Source: CAVYGN01 sp963796325
GTDB taxonomy: Bacteria > Spirochaetota > Brevinematia > Brevinematales > JAOACQ01
Assembly: GCA_963796325.1 (NCBI GenBank)
Contig: CAWCLF010000001.1
Coordinates: 2,666,001 to 2,730,000, forward strand
Reading direction: 5' to 3'
Length of the DNA: 64,000 nt
The first letter of the stretch is position 1; each line of letters opens with the position of its first letter. The translations under genes and the position numbers were made by a program. Below, piece after piece: positions 56,001 to 64,000 of this stretch. The notes under the pieces were generated by a model that did not search any database, was not told the DNA's origin, and was given only the letters and a program-made list of their open reading frames with translations.

Positions 56001-56368
56001 CCGCTTTCAAGAAATTGAGGAAGCTCGTGGAAGGTCATTAACATAAAAGGCGCCAGGTGGATCAATTCTTTTGCCTTGAATTTAACACTGGAAGGCTGTG
56101 TTAATGCTTTTACATAAAAATAGACAAGAGGCGCTAAAAGAAAAATAAAAACCCTGTCGATATAGATCAGATGCGGCAGGTAATAATATAATTTCGTATT
56201 ATACAAAACGACAAAAAGGGAGCTGAGAATACAGTCAATAATGAATAAGGATAGAATAAAATTGGCTTTCCGGTTGCCGCTGTTCTTCATGATAAGCACT
56301 ACTGCCAGAAGTAAGCTGTTAAATATTCCATCCAGATTTATTATGGAAAGTAAATCAAATTTGAGCAT
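53063..56368 (-). CDS. Membrane double-AraC regulator with LacI-type sensor
   Basis: About 1,101 residues from the ATG at 56368. Six or seven membrane helices (about 8-245) are followed by a first AraC-type HTH (about 272-372, KAGFDSKASFIKTFKNYT). A LacI/periplasmic-binding-type domain follows (about 385-660, IGLFIDSFYSNYES and VVGFDNIQES) and ends in RRTCGC. After a GAF-like region comes a second AraC HTH (about 1000-1100, ESGFNSKSTFNKVFKKYT). Two DNA-binding domains flanking one ligand domain in a membrane protein is highly unusual. Probably senses a carbohydrate. Confidence 0.85.
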   Translation of the reverse strand: MLKFDLLSIINLDGIFNSLLLAVVLIMKNSGNRKANFILSLFIIDCILSSLFVVLYNTKLYYYLPHLIYIDRVFIFLLAPLVYFYVKALTQPSSVKFKAKELIHLAPFMLMTFHELPQFLESGEQKIQEVNMFLNHGAKLDFITYFLPVVMVQIICYLIYLLILIKRHETRIKETFSSIDRINLVWIKHFIIVFCLICFIMLPILILVPLGLNFYDIANLLPLSVYFSIFLIAFNAWAQPEIFFVNNRKKPKTTEKTNDKNQNDEESLVRLLAYMAKKKPYLDPNLSLLDLSKKLNISLMELMDVLNKHINKNYYDFINGFRIDEAKKLLIEPIGDDAGGSLSVYSKAGFDSKASFIKTFKNYTNMTPQQYRLKYFPQRSKDSCFTIGLFIDSFYSNYESIIFSGIQKLAIENGIRLITFSGGAIDAPHYSQTRKNAVFDLAVPESIDGLIIITSSLGHYITAEEFKRFCDSFHDIPVVSTGIEMKGYPSVVVDNYCGMQDLVTHLIEIHKYKKIALVRGPEYDMEAGIRFKAYRDTLEKFQIAVDDKLIIYGDYFGEVGKKAVITLIEERNVKFDVIIASNDLIALSIIQELGYKGIKVPEDIAVVGFDNIQESQYLVRLLTTVSQPLFDLGYQSLKTLLAVLYGRKFDEKIELPSRMIVRRTCGCSDPVFSEGGFVNVIGNSAGLNDDLDKFKGFFIPELENLLYKQFSDIIDEKLRSEWASKLIDSLVGDILILKEDKFITSLESIVLEVITNSRDSDIWNDVLLFIFNNVLSVLKTEKRIRFVNDLKIKAKSVIDNVGNMLSGYPMMRSKEKEFEFYIITQSLQTSFEIEKLSDIIMWNFPKLGIKSCYICLFQENEKNVSTRYSKVVIAYKNYATISYKEDESVFLTSQIVPGGVKNLAYDNPFIIMSLNFQMELLGFVLYEISNADREIFEILTIQTSNAVKSVLKYEHMKNQVEELKINSGGKLDNSGKYRKSKLPKALSESYFKKLLDYIEKEKVYKEPELTLPQLCEDVNIPRHHLSYVINEYAGLNFYDFINAYRVEEAKKLLLKDEQDNINILNIAFESGFNSKSTFNKVFKKYTKQTPSEFRNKYLQRK

Positions 56369-56560
56369 TATTTTTAAACCTTTTATCCGCCCGGGCAAAG
56401 GATTTATAATATTATATTATACAATAAGAGGAAAAACAATATAACGAATTGCCTTATTAATGATCTTTTCGAAAACGAATCGCCGCTTCAAATAAAAATC
56501 TGTTTTGAAATAGTTTATGGTCCCTGTCGCACGTTCCTATCATTTGAGGCTTTTTGACAT

Positions 56561-56716
56561 TTAAAGGGTATTTATCAATACCGTGGCAGTGGCGGAAAGG
56601 TTGTCCTTGATCTTTGCAAAATTTTCATCATCGTCCCGGAACAATAATTCAAAAGCCATTATATTCTGATCGCCGTCCAGAATAGGCTGCCTTCCCACAA
56701 GAATGTTGCCCGCCAT
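56561..56716 (-). pseudogene. EAL-HDOD (YuxH-type) N-terminal remnant
   Basis: 51 codons from the ATG at 56716: NILVGRQPILDGDQNIM, AFELLFRDD and ATATVLINTL match the first 50 residues of YuxH-like EAL-HDOD signalling proteins, then a stop. The rest of the gene (about 350 residues) is missing and the downstream DNA shows no similarity. An AGGAAGG site upstream is intact. Confidence 0.6.
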
Positions 56717-56842
56717 AAAGCTTTACCTTCCTGTTTATAATCAGGACTTCAAAAAGGGAACTTCGTCTAAAATTGTTACTAATAAGATAATAATCCCTGC
56801 ATTAATTGTCAAAAGTTAGAATATTCTTAAGGCAGTCAATAA

Positions 56843-56918
56843 GTCATGAGTCGAGAGTCGGAGGTTTCAGGGAATAGACTGTTGACTCAATTACGATTTC
56901 TCACTCCTGACTCCTGAC
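56843..56918. repeat. Imperfect inverted repeat of GAGTC units
   Basis: GAGTC-rich 56848-56864 and CTGACTCCTGAC-type 56901-56918 pair imperfectly. This is a short intergenic repeat lying just outside the right end of IS1380 copy 2. No function is evident. Confidence 0.35.
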
Positions 56919-56922
56919 TAAT

Positions 56923-58570
56923 TCGGGATTTCCCATTTAGCATATTGAAACTCCAAAAATCCGGATCCCAATGCATTCTGTCAATATTTTATCAACCTTA
57001 TCAGGGCATGTCAACATAAAATTCCTCTCTTTCCAGTCCAAGACGGCATGAAAGCGGTAGAATTCAACCCTTTCTTAAAATTCGACAACAGGAACCCCTT
57101 TATTATTTTCATTGCATCAATCCTTATAATGATTCCAAGGCCAAAGACCGGAACCGTTCTATCCTTTCGAGTACCGCTTCAAATATTTCCTTTGGGACAG
57201 CAACTTCAGCCATCTGAAATATCGTGTACCGGGCATGGCTTATAACCTTCGCCCCGATCTTGATAAGCTTATCCCGGAGGGTCGTCATCGACCAATGCCG
57301 GATAGACCGAGGCAGTGCAACCCGTCGAAGGAAGTTTCCCAGATTGTAAGCAAGAGCGAATAACTGCAATCTCACCTGGTTATCTGTAAAGTCGTGGCAT
57401 GACAGTCTTGTCCACTTGATAGCGTATTTTCCTTCCTTGATCCACTGCTCCGCCGTTCCTCTCATGTTATAGAACCTGACGACCTTCTTCGGCTGCCATC
57501 GGAGGTTTGTTATGATGAATCCGACACGAGGAAACAGTTCCCCACGATGCCACTCAACCTTCGCTATTACACGGCGTCCCTTGTCCCAGCTTACTGCCCG
57601 ATAGAAGAAATCGTGGTACAGGACAACGGGGGCGAAGGACGGCCTTCCGATCGGGCGTTTCAGAAGATGTGCGATATTCTTTTGAAGAATATCATTAGCA
57701 GGAAGCCTGATCGTGTAAAGGAAGTTTTCTGATTCAAGGTATTCGTAAATGTCCGGATTTGCGAAAGCGGCATCTCCCCTGAAATAGCAGTCCAGATTCT
57801 GATCTCTATATTTTTCAACAATAGGTTTAAGCATTGTTTTCCATCCATTGGCGCTATGGACATTACCCTCACGAAGCATCGCAGATTCAAGGTCTCCTGA
57901 CTGGTTAAAACAAAACAGCGGGTGATAACAGGTACATCCGAAATGACCGTTGTAAGCGGAGCCTTCCTGATTCCCATAGGTTTCACTGACCGAACTGTCC
58001 ATGTCAAGCACTATCCGCTTAAGATATTCTGCGCTTCTGATCCGGTCAATCCACTTTCCCGGTAATTGCATCAACACTTTTAAATTATTGTCTGATGAAA
58101 GAACCTCAGTCTCGAACCTGCTCATCTGACTCGTTGAAGCGGCTGTATATCCCAGGGCACGACCGCCGACAATTCTTCGCATTACCGGATCAATACTCAA
58201 CCTGTCGGCATCGTTTGTATCTTCATATCCCGCAATCCTTGAGAAAACAGATTGCCGCAGTTGAGCGGCAAGGGAATGTCTCTTGTTTTTACCGGGGCGG
58301 CTATCAGAAAGATAGTGATTCGCACTTTCTGTGAGTCCTAAAGCATGGTCAAGTTCACGGTATGCAAGTAAGCCTGCATCGGAAGTAATAGATGTTCCAT
58401 GAAATTCGAGACGTATATTATTATCAAAATTCAGGCAAAATGCCGATTTTCTTCTTTCACCCATCGTATTCTCCCTTTTTTTGCTGCCCATTGCGCTCTA
58501 TCTCTTTCTCTACACGTTAGTTATAGCATGGTTTTAGGCATTCTTCAAGATTTCATCTGGGAAATCCCGG
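56923..58570 (-). mobile_element. IS1380-family element, full-length copy 2
   Basis: About 1,648 bases bounded by CGGGATTTCCCA-type inverted repeats (right end near 56924, left end finishing at 58570). It carries an intact transposase. No direct duplication is seen at its ends (CTAAT versus TTTAA). It is in inverted orientation to copy 1. Confidence 0.88.
57124..58491 (-). CDS. IS1380-family transposase, intact
   Basis: 455 residues with the family's DDE set in LDMDSSV (near 165), FRGDAAF (near 237) and TAEQWIKEGK (near 346), plus a basic helical C-terminus missing from copy 1. The better-placed start may be the second ATG at 58464, which has GGGAG upstream. It should be able to move both itself and copy 1 in trans. 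Confidence 0.92.
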   Translation of the reverse strand: MGSKKRENTMGERRKSAFCLNFDNNIRLEFHGTSITSDAGLLAYRELDHALGLTESANHYLSDSRPGKNKRHSLAAQLRQSVFSRIAGYEDTNDADRLSIDPVMRRIVGGRALGYTAASTSQMSRFETEVLSSDNNLKVLMQLPGKWIDRIRSAEYLKRIVLDMDSSVSETYGNQEGSAYNGHFGCTCYHPLFCFNQSGDLESAMLREGNVHSANGWKTMLKPIVEKYRDQNLDCYFRGDAAFANPDIYEYLESENFLYTIRLPANDILQKNIAHLLKRPIGRPSFAPVVLYHDFFYRAVSWDKGRRVIAKVEWHRGELFPRVGFIITNLRWQPKKVVRFYNMRGTAEQWIKEGKYAIKWTRLSCHDFTDNQVRLQLFALAYNLGNFLRRVALPRSIRHWSMTTLRDKLIKIGAKVISHARYTIFQMAEVAVPKEIFEAVLERIERFRSLALESL

Positions 58571-58696
58571 TTTAATAAGTCTTTGCCGACAGGATAGGAC
58601 TTACCTGTTTTATTTATACACAGGCCGGAGTATAATCCCGTCGGTGCGGTCGACGAATACAAGGAAAAAAGATAAGATGTTTCAGGAATAAAGAAT

Positions 58697-59962
58697 ATGG
58701 TAAATTTTTTAAAGATAAAAGATACCTTCTGCGTCCTGCCATGGGTGCATTTGTTTATCCACAATACCGGAGAACTAAAAGTCTGCCTGGTTTCACAGCT
58801 GTCATTGGTTAAAGACGACAATTCCAGGGATTTTAACGTATCCGACATTAATGATCTGGATGCGATCATGAATTCAAAGGTAATGAAAAAAATCAGGCTC
58901 AACATGCTCAAGGGAATATGGAATAAAACCTGCAACAGGTGTAAAGAACCTGAAAAGGCAGGCGGTTGCATGGAAAGAATCTGGTTTAATAATTTCTTTA
59001 AAAATGACATCCTCAGACTTATAAGGAATACAAGGGAAGACGGATCGATTGACCCCAGGGTTTTATTCCTCGATATCAGACTTGGAAACGCCTGCAATTT
59101 GAGCTGCAAGATGTGCTTTCCTTATACAAGCGATAAGTGCTTGCATGATATAGAACGGATATATCCGGAAAAAAAGGAATATTTAAAACGGTTTAAAGAA
59201 ATAGGATGGTTAAAGGACCCTGCTGCCTGGAATAAGATCTATGGATTGATACCAAATTTGAAATATGTTTCCATTGCCGGGGGAGAGCCCATGATCATTC
59301 CGGAGGCGGCGAAATTTCTTGAAAAATGCACTTCACTGGGTTATTCCCGAAATATAGTCGTCAGATATTCCACCAACGCCACTATTATAATGGAAGGCAT
59401 CGAGAAGGTCTGGCGGGAATTTGCGAAGATCAGGCTGGTATGCAGTATCGACGGATTCGGCGAAATGAATAATTACATCCGCTATCCTTCGAACTGGAAA
59501 GCGGTGGATCACAACCTGAAGGAATTTAACCGCTATCACAGGGATTTCAACCTGGAACTGGTGCAGATCAACACATGCGTCCATGTAATCAATGTTTTCT
59601 ATCTTGACGAATTATACGGATACTTAACCTCGGGCGGATTCGATTTCGTCAGTCCGGCTCCCATGCTTTCCGCCGTGGATAATCCCGAATATCTAAACTG
59701 TAAAATCCTGCCCCTGGAAATAAAAGAGGAAGCAAAAAATTACCTGATCCAGACAAGAGAAAAATACAGATCTAAAATACCAGGCCGATACCACCGGAAT
59801 TTAAATTATTTTGATTATATAATTGATAATATGTACCTGGAGCAAAGGGACGACCTCTTGCCGGTTTTCATAGATACAAACGAAAGATTCGACAGGCTGA
59901 GAAAGCAGGATATTCTTAAAGTCGCTCCAAAACTGAAAGAATTAATGAACGAAAGGGAATAA
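58697..59962 (+). CDS. Twitch-type radical SAM protein
   Basis: 421 residues. An N-terminal twitch/SPASM-like part (FCVLPWVHLFIHNTGELKVC, then CNRCKEPEKAGGC) precedes the radical SAM core CNLSCKMC near residue 135. AGGEPMIIPEA and SIDGFGEMNNYIRYP follow. This is the known family of twitch-domain radical SAM proteins, here on the opposite strand to the main operon. It is followed by a 53-residue ORF 3 bases after its stop. Confidence 0.86.
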   Translation: MVNFLKIKDTFCVLPWVHLFIHNTGELKVCLVSQLSLVKDDNSRDFNVSDINDLDAIMNSKVMKKIRLNMLKGIWNKTCNRCKEPEKAGGCMERIWFNNFFKNDILRLIRNTREDGSIDPRVLFLDIRLGNACNLSCKMCFPYTSDKCLHDIERIYPEKKEYLKRFKEIGWLKDPAAWNKIYGLIPNLKYVSIAGGEPMIIPEAAKFLEKCTSLGYSRNIVVRYSTNATIIMEGIEKVWREFAKIRLVCSIDGFGEMNNYIRYPSNWKAVDHNLKEFNRYHRDFNLELVQINTCVHVINVFYLDELYGYLTSGGFDFVSPAPMLSAVDNPEYLNCKILPLEIKEEAKNYLIQTREKYRSKIPGRYHRNLNYFDYIIDNMYLEQRDDLLPVFIDTNERFDRLRKQDILKVAPKLKELMNERE

Positions 59963-59965
59963 TTA

Positions 59966-60127
59966 ATGGATAATAATTTGATCAGCCTGGAGCATAGCAG
60001 GCCTTTTCATGACCAGCCATACGGGAAATACTTTTTAAGTATTATTATTATCGATCCATTTATTTTTAATGCCGGGAAAAAGTACAAGCCTTTCAGCGCG
60101 GTCGACCTGATGGAAAATAAAATTTAA
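59966..60127 (+). CDS. 53-residue ORF downstream of a radical SAM gene
   Basis: Starts 3 bases after the radical SAM gene's stop with a weak AAAGGG upstream. The product begins MDNNLISLEHSRPFHDQPYG, then has FLSIIIIDPFIFNAGKKYK and ends in a charged tail. It could be a small peptide substrate of the radical SAM enzyme, or the severed N-terminus of a larger protein. It lacks an obvious leader/core division or Cys-rich core. Confidence 0.45.
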   Translation: MDNNLISLEHSRPFHDQPYGKYFLSIIIIDPFIFNAGKKYKPFSAVDLMENKI

Positions 60128-60182
60128 AATATGTCTATAGAATAAGACAGTCTCAGAAAATTTTATTTTTTAGGAGGAATTT

Positions 60183-62798
60183 ATGAACAGGATTAATACC
60201 AGACAAAGCCTGATCCCGATGGCTGGGATCATTGTCCTGTGCATTGCTTTGACATGCTGCCAGCTTCAGACCCTGGGGGGAAGCAAAGGCCTGCCGGGGA
60301 ATCAGCAGACGCAGGTGTCAAGCAGCAGCGGAGGCGGTAATTCTCAACTGAAGGCAAGTATTATGGCAGCGGGTATGACCGTGCCTGTGCTTGCGACTGC
60401 AAATAATGTGCAACTTGTATATCCATACGGCCTGCCGACTGCCATGTCAGTGGACCAGACTAAATACCTGCAGTCCGAGTATGCCGACTGGAAGGCGAAC
60501 TATGTCACAAAGGACGGTGCCGGGGGATACCTGAGGGTCAAGACGGACCTGGCAACCAAGTTTGATACCGTTTCGGAAGGTATGGGCTACGGTATGCTTC
60601 TTGCCGTTTATTTTGACGACCAGCCTGCTTTCGACCAGCTTTACGGATATGTTCTGCAGCATCAAACACCCTGGGGACTGATGCACTGGATGGTACTGAA
60701 CAACAACGTCAACGTGAGCGAATTCTGGCTGCCGATTCCGCATGGAGCGGTTTACAGTAATATTGTTACAGGAGCGCTCGCAACCATGGAAAGCGGAGGT
60801 CTTACAACCGCGGGCGTTAATACCCCTGTACCTAAGGCTGAACAAAAAAATTATATTGAGATGTGCCAATACAAAAGAGGCTGGAGCGACGCTTCGGACG
60901 CCAACCAGGATATAGCCGCCGCTTTGATCCTTGCCAGCGCAAGGTGGAGGAATAAAAGCCAGTATTACACCATCCAGGCGGCCAGTAACATCATTAACAT
61001 TATAAATACCAATGTAGATGCATATAATTATATCATGAACGGCGGTATGTGGGGAGGCAAGCGGGGCTTTAATCCGAGTTATTTTAGCCCGGCTTTCATG
61101 GGATTGTTTAATAGATTTATCGCTGTTAATTCTGCTAATATCCCTGCATTGGCACCATTAACAGCCAAGATTAACGCTACAATCGCCAACATGTATAATC
61201 AGTTCGGCACTATAGGGGCAGGTGGGGCCAACCCGCTGTTTCCCGACTGGTGCAATACTTATACAGGCAAGGTTTTAACATGCGCGGGTACGGGATTAAG
61301 CGACAGGAAGTATTATATCATTCTTGATCCGGCCGGTACATGCCCGAGAATATCTATTGGAGGAATAGAAGTCTGCGATGACGTTGACAAAGACGGCGAT
61401 GGGACATTAGATAGCGCAATCGGAGCTGTGAATTTTGATGCTTATGATATGTTGAGCTTTAATTATTATTATGACGCCGTAAGGGTGCCCTGGAGGCAGT
61501 CCATTTGTTACAGCTGGTACGGCGGCACTACCGCCTTGAACATCGTCAAGAATATAGAAAACTTCGTAAAACTCCAATTAGCAAATCCGGCAGGGCTGGT
61601 GGATGGATATTCAATTGATGGAAGTCCATGGAACCTGTCAAACAGGGACGGTTTCAATCCCGGTGCCGGGGGGAAATATCAAACTACTACCTTCTACGCC
61701 ATGAACGCGACCGGTGCGCTGCCCTGCGGAGACCCAACGTATGCCCAGATGTGGTATGCAATGGTGTCAGGCAAAAAAGATGCATATTCAGACACCAACA
61801 ATTACTACGGGAATACTTTGAGAATGCTTTCGCTATTGTATCTCAGCGGAAATTTCATCAATTTCTATGACGGGTGGACCGTTAAAACGGCAAGAAACCC
61901 CGCTCAATATGTGACCGCAGGGCCTCTTACAATTGACCTCTCATACACCGATTACGGAGTATACGGGCTTTCGCGCTGCGATTTCCATGACAGGGCGAAA
62001 CTTTACAATTTCGACGGCTCTTCCTGGGGAAATATAGGAGGCGGCACTTTGAACAGCAAAGCGGGGGATTTTGTGATACTGCGCTCGTGCAGCTCTGTAG
62101 GCAACGTCAGCTGCGGTTTGAGCACGCTGGTCTTTGACACAGCGGCGAATGTTTACGGGACAGTGCTTGCCGAATATAATGTTTCTTGTCAGGATCCTAA
62201 ATCTCCAATATTATATGGCGATGGATTCTTCCTTTCAAATATCAACAGCGACGTGGGCTGCATGGATTTCAGCGTCGCCGACGCCGGTTTTACCGTGAAC
62301 ATGAACAACAGCATTAACCTCGATGTGAACCAATCAACAACTGTCAAGCCCGGCGTTTACGGGGATGTTATGCTGAAAAGCGGTGCTAAAATCACATTCA
62401 CAAGCGGGATTTACTACTTCAATTCATATGACGCCGAGCCGGCCGCCATGAATTACATGGATACGTCCGGCGGCCCGATAATAATTTTTGTCAAGGGCGA
62501 TTTCAACATGAAAAGCTCCGTGAAAATGCTCAAACCTGATGGCATAACCAGCGCAGACCCTGCGGAAATCCTGGTGGTGGTCGATTCTCAGAATACAGTA
62601 TATATAGCGCCCGGCGCCTCCTGGCGCGGTACGCTGATCGCTCCCAAGTCAAGCTACGTTAATATCGACATAGGAGCCAACGATAGCCGCGGCGCTTTCT
62701 GGGGCAATTTTGTCGAGGTTCACCAGGGAGACATCGTCTATCAGGTGGGGTTTGACTGGAGTTCTGCCATATCCAAAGGACTGGTAACGAGAAAATAA
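60183..62798 (+). CDS. Lipoprotein glycoside hydrolase family 8
   Basis: 871 residues. A lipobox-like ALTCC near residue 30 suggests a lipoprotein or exported enzyme, followed by a Ser/Gly-rich linker. The GH8 catalytic domain (about 75-560) has VSEGMGYGMLLAVYFDD near 130 with the acid Glu and ASDANQDIAAALILAS near 237 with the base Asp. GH8 enzymes cut beta-1,4 glucan, xylan or chitosan. The C-terminal 300 residues look like a separate beta-rich domain (GIYYFNSYDAEPAAMN, GASWRGTLIAPKS). AGGAGG lies 6 bases before the ATG. Confidence 0.88.
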   Translation: MNRINTRQSLIPMAGIIVLCIALTCCQLQTLGGSKGLPGNQQTQVSSSSGGGNSQLKASIMAAGMTVPVLATANNVQLVYPYGLPTAMSVDQTKYLQSEYADWKANYVTKDGAGGYLRVKTDLATKFDTVSEGMGYGMLLAVYFDDQPAFDQLYGYVLQHQTPWGLMHWMVLNNNVNVSEFWLPIPHGAVYSNIVTGALATMESGGLTTAGVNTPVPKAEQKNYIEMCQYKRGWSDASDANQDIAAALILASARWRNKSQYYTIQAASNIINIINTNVDAYNYIMNGGMWGGKRGFNPSYFSPAFMGLFNRFIAVNSANIPALAPLTAKINATIANMYNQFGTIGAGGANPLFPDWCNTYTGKVLTCAGTGLSDRKYYIILDPAGTCPRISIGGIEVCDDVDKDGDGTLDSAIGAVNFDAYDMLSFNYYYDAVRVPWRQSICYSWYGGTTALNIVKNIENFVKLQLANPAGLVDGYSIDGSPWNLSNRDGFNPGAGGKYQTTTFYAMNATGALPCGDPTYAQMWYAMVSGKKDAYSDTNNYYGNTLRMLSLLYLSGNFINFYDGWTVKTARNPAQYVTAGPLTIDLSYTDYGVYGLSRCDFHDRAKLYNFDGSSWGNIGGGTLNSKAGDFVILRSCSSVGNVSCGLSTLVFDTAANVYGTVLAEYNVSCQDPKSPILYGDGFFLSNINSDVGCMDFSVADAGFTVNMNNSINLDVNQSTTVKPGVYGDVMLKSGAKITFTSGIYYFNSYDAEPAAMNYMDTSGGPIIIFVKGDFNMKSSVKMLKPDGITSADPAEILVVVDSQNTVYIAPGASWRGTLIAPKSSYVNIDIGANDSRGAFWGNFVEVHQGDIVYQVGFDWSSAISKGLVTRK

Positions 62799-62816
62799 GC
62801 TGCTCATCGGGAAGGA

Positions 62817-62834
62817 GGCGGGCCTGAGCCCGCC
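62817..62834 (+). terminator. Hairpin after the GH8 gene
   Basis: GGCGGGC-CTGA-GCCCGCC is a strong GC stem 18 bases after the stop. The downstream T-tract is weak, so termination efficiency is uncertain. Confidence 0.55.
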
Positions 62835-63078
62835 GTCCTCTCCTGCTTTCCATATCTTTCATTTTACCCCGAGCCTTTTTTCTTTCCATCCGGAAGTTTT
62901 GAATAGATTACCGCAACTATTATTTTTAAGAAGATCTTTGATGGGGCAATTTGCGTTCTTGACAATCGTATAATCCCTCTTTAAGCTAAATGTATCTGGA
63001 ATTATAGTTTTGGCGATTAAAAACAGATAAAAAATATCGAAATGAGATTTCGCACCTTGAATTCTTTGAAGGCATGTC

Positions 63079-64000
63079 ATGAAAAGATTAATGTCCGGTA
63101 AAAAAAAATATACCATAGGTTTTCAAATAATTACAACCGATCTTGGTTACCTATCCACTCTCTGGCATGGAGCCGCCGATTCCGCCGAAGAAAATGACGT
63201 GAATCTTATATTGTTCAGGGGAAGAGAGCTGAAGCATCCTACAGGAAATGAATCACAGTATAATGTCATTTATCAATTCATCAATGAACAGAATATCGAT
63301 GCCTTAATAATGATCTCAACTCTACTGAGTAATTTTATCAATCAGGACGAATTCCAGAGTTTTTTAAATTCAATAAAACCTCTGCCGGTAATAAATATCG
63401 GCAAGCGCCTGCCTGGCATACCCAGCATTATTCTCGATAACAAAACAGGTATTCATGAACTGGGCAGGCACCTGATCGAAGTCCACAGGTATAAAAAAAT
63501 CGCCTTTGTAAAAGGGCTTGACAGGAATGACGAGGCCAGGGAACGCTTTGAGGCGTACCAGGAAATACTGAGAGAACACAATCTGGCTTTTGACCCGGAT
63601 CTTGTGGTACCCGGCGACTTTACATGGGCATGCGCTCAATCCGCAATGGAAGAGCTTTTCAGGAAAAAACATGGAAAAATAGACGCTATTATGTTTGCCA
63701 ACGATGAAATGGCCGTAGCTTCCTTTGGATATTTAAAAAAACACGGTTATGAAATCCCCTATAATATTGCCGTTACCGGTTTTGACGATATTGATGAAGC
63801 GGAGTTCGAGCATCCTCCAATCACGACTGTCCGCCAGCCGGTATATGAACAGACAAAAAAAGCCCTGGTCATGGCTATCGAACTCCTTGAGGGAAAGGAA
63901 GTGCCGGAACTGACTGTAATGAAAACAAATACGATCATCAGATCCTCCTGCGGCTGTCTTTCCAGAACTGTCAATCAATTCAACCTGATCTCCGAAGCGG
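63079..64000 (+). CDS. LacI-type ligand-sensor protein (3' end off window)
   Basis: Open from the ATG at 63079 to the right edge (307 codons). The visible part is a periplasmic-binding/LacI-type sugar sensor (YTIGFQIITTDLGYLS, HRYKKIAFVKGLD, AVTGFDDIDEAE, TTVRQPVYE) without an N-terminal HTH, ending in RSSCGCLSR as in the two regulators at 49965 and 53063. An output domain is expected beyond the window. AAGG precedes the ATG. Confidence 0.85.
   Translation, partial: MKRLMSGKKKYTIGFQIITTDLGYLSTLWHGAADSAEENDVNLILFRGRELKHPTGNESQYNVIYQFINEQNIDALIMISTLLSNFINQDEFQSFLNSIKPLPVINIGKRLPGIPSIILDNKTGIHELGRHLIEVHRYKKIAFVKGLDRNDEARERFEAYQEILREHNLAFDPDLVVPGDFTWACAQSAMEELFRKKHGKIDAIMFANDEMAVASFGYLKKHGYEIPYNIAVTGFDDIDEAEFEHPPITTVRQPVYEQTKKALVMAIELLEGKEVPELTVMKTNTIIRSSCGCLSRTVNQFNLISEA

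Overview
The window looks like chromosome of a diderm (Gram-negative-type), probably anaerobic or facultative bacterium. The evidence is a TolC/HlyD/ABC export set, a lipoprotein signal, many radical-SAM iron-sulfur enzymes and an EFR1-type ferredoxin. The moderately AT-rich composition, strong GGAGG ribosome sites and several sensors with LacI-type ligand domains and a conserved CGC motif suggest a spirochaete or relative; this lineage call is inference. No rRNA, tRNA or CRISPR array was seen.

Left part (1-26 kb). This is a mixed housekeeping and accessory region. It holds a PAS-PAS histidine kinase cut by the window edge, a DHA2 drug exporter, FabG, a DJ-1/metallo-beta-lactamase/EFR1 overlapping trio, two methyltransferases, BioY with a consensus promoter overlapped by a BirA-type operator, a diguanylate cyclase and a transglutaminase. 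An HXXEE membrane-protein gene is split by a shortened IS1380 copy with a clean 5-bp target duplication. A dead IS3 element follows, then a three-gene hipB-hipS-hipT toxin-antitoxin operon with evenly spaced palindromic operators, a two-domain exported protein and a GC-rich katG. Short intergenic remnants of thiM, an ankyrin-like gene and an EAL-HDOD gene (the last near 56.6 kb) show ongoing gene loss.

Central part (26.3-49.7 kb, all minus strand). Fifteen genes with gaps from slight overlap to about 40 bp form one apparent operon. In transcription order they are: acyl carrier protein, radical SAM, ATP-grasp, a 1,247-residue repeat/methyltransferase protein, GT2, a GT-B type glycosyltransferase, radical SAM/SPASM, GT2, ABC exporter, HlyD adaptor, TolC channel, three tandem radical SAM paralogues carrying a dienelactone-hydrolase-like fragment, a GT2-methyltransferase-methylthiotransferase fusion, and a small IS110-like protein. 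A sigma-54 promoter match lies just upstream of the first gene. The next gene upstream encodes a sigma-54 activator with a LacI-type ligand domain. I read this as a ligand-induced pathway that builds, modifies and exports an unknown product. This is the candidate undescribed system.

Right part (49.9-64 kb). Here are the sigma-54 activator, a very unusual membrane-spanning double-AraC/LacI-type regulator, a full-length IS1380 copy in inverted orientation to the first, another twitch/radical SAM protein, a 53-residue ORF, a lipoprotein glycoside hydrolase family 8 enzyme, and a third LacI-type sensor cut by the right edge. The sensors and the GH8 suggest that carbohydrates are the cue or the target of the neighbouring pathway; this is inference.
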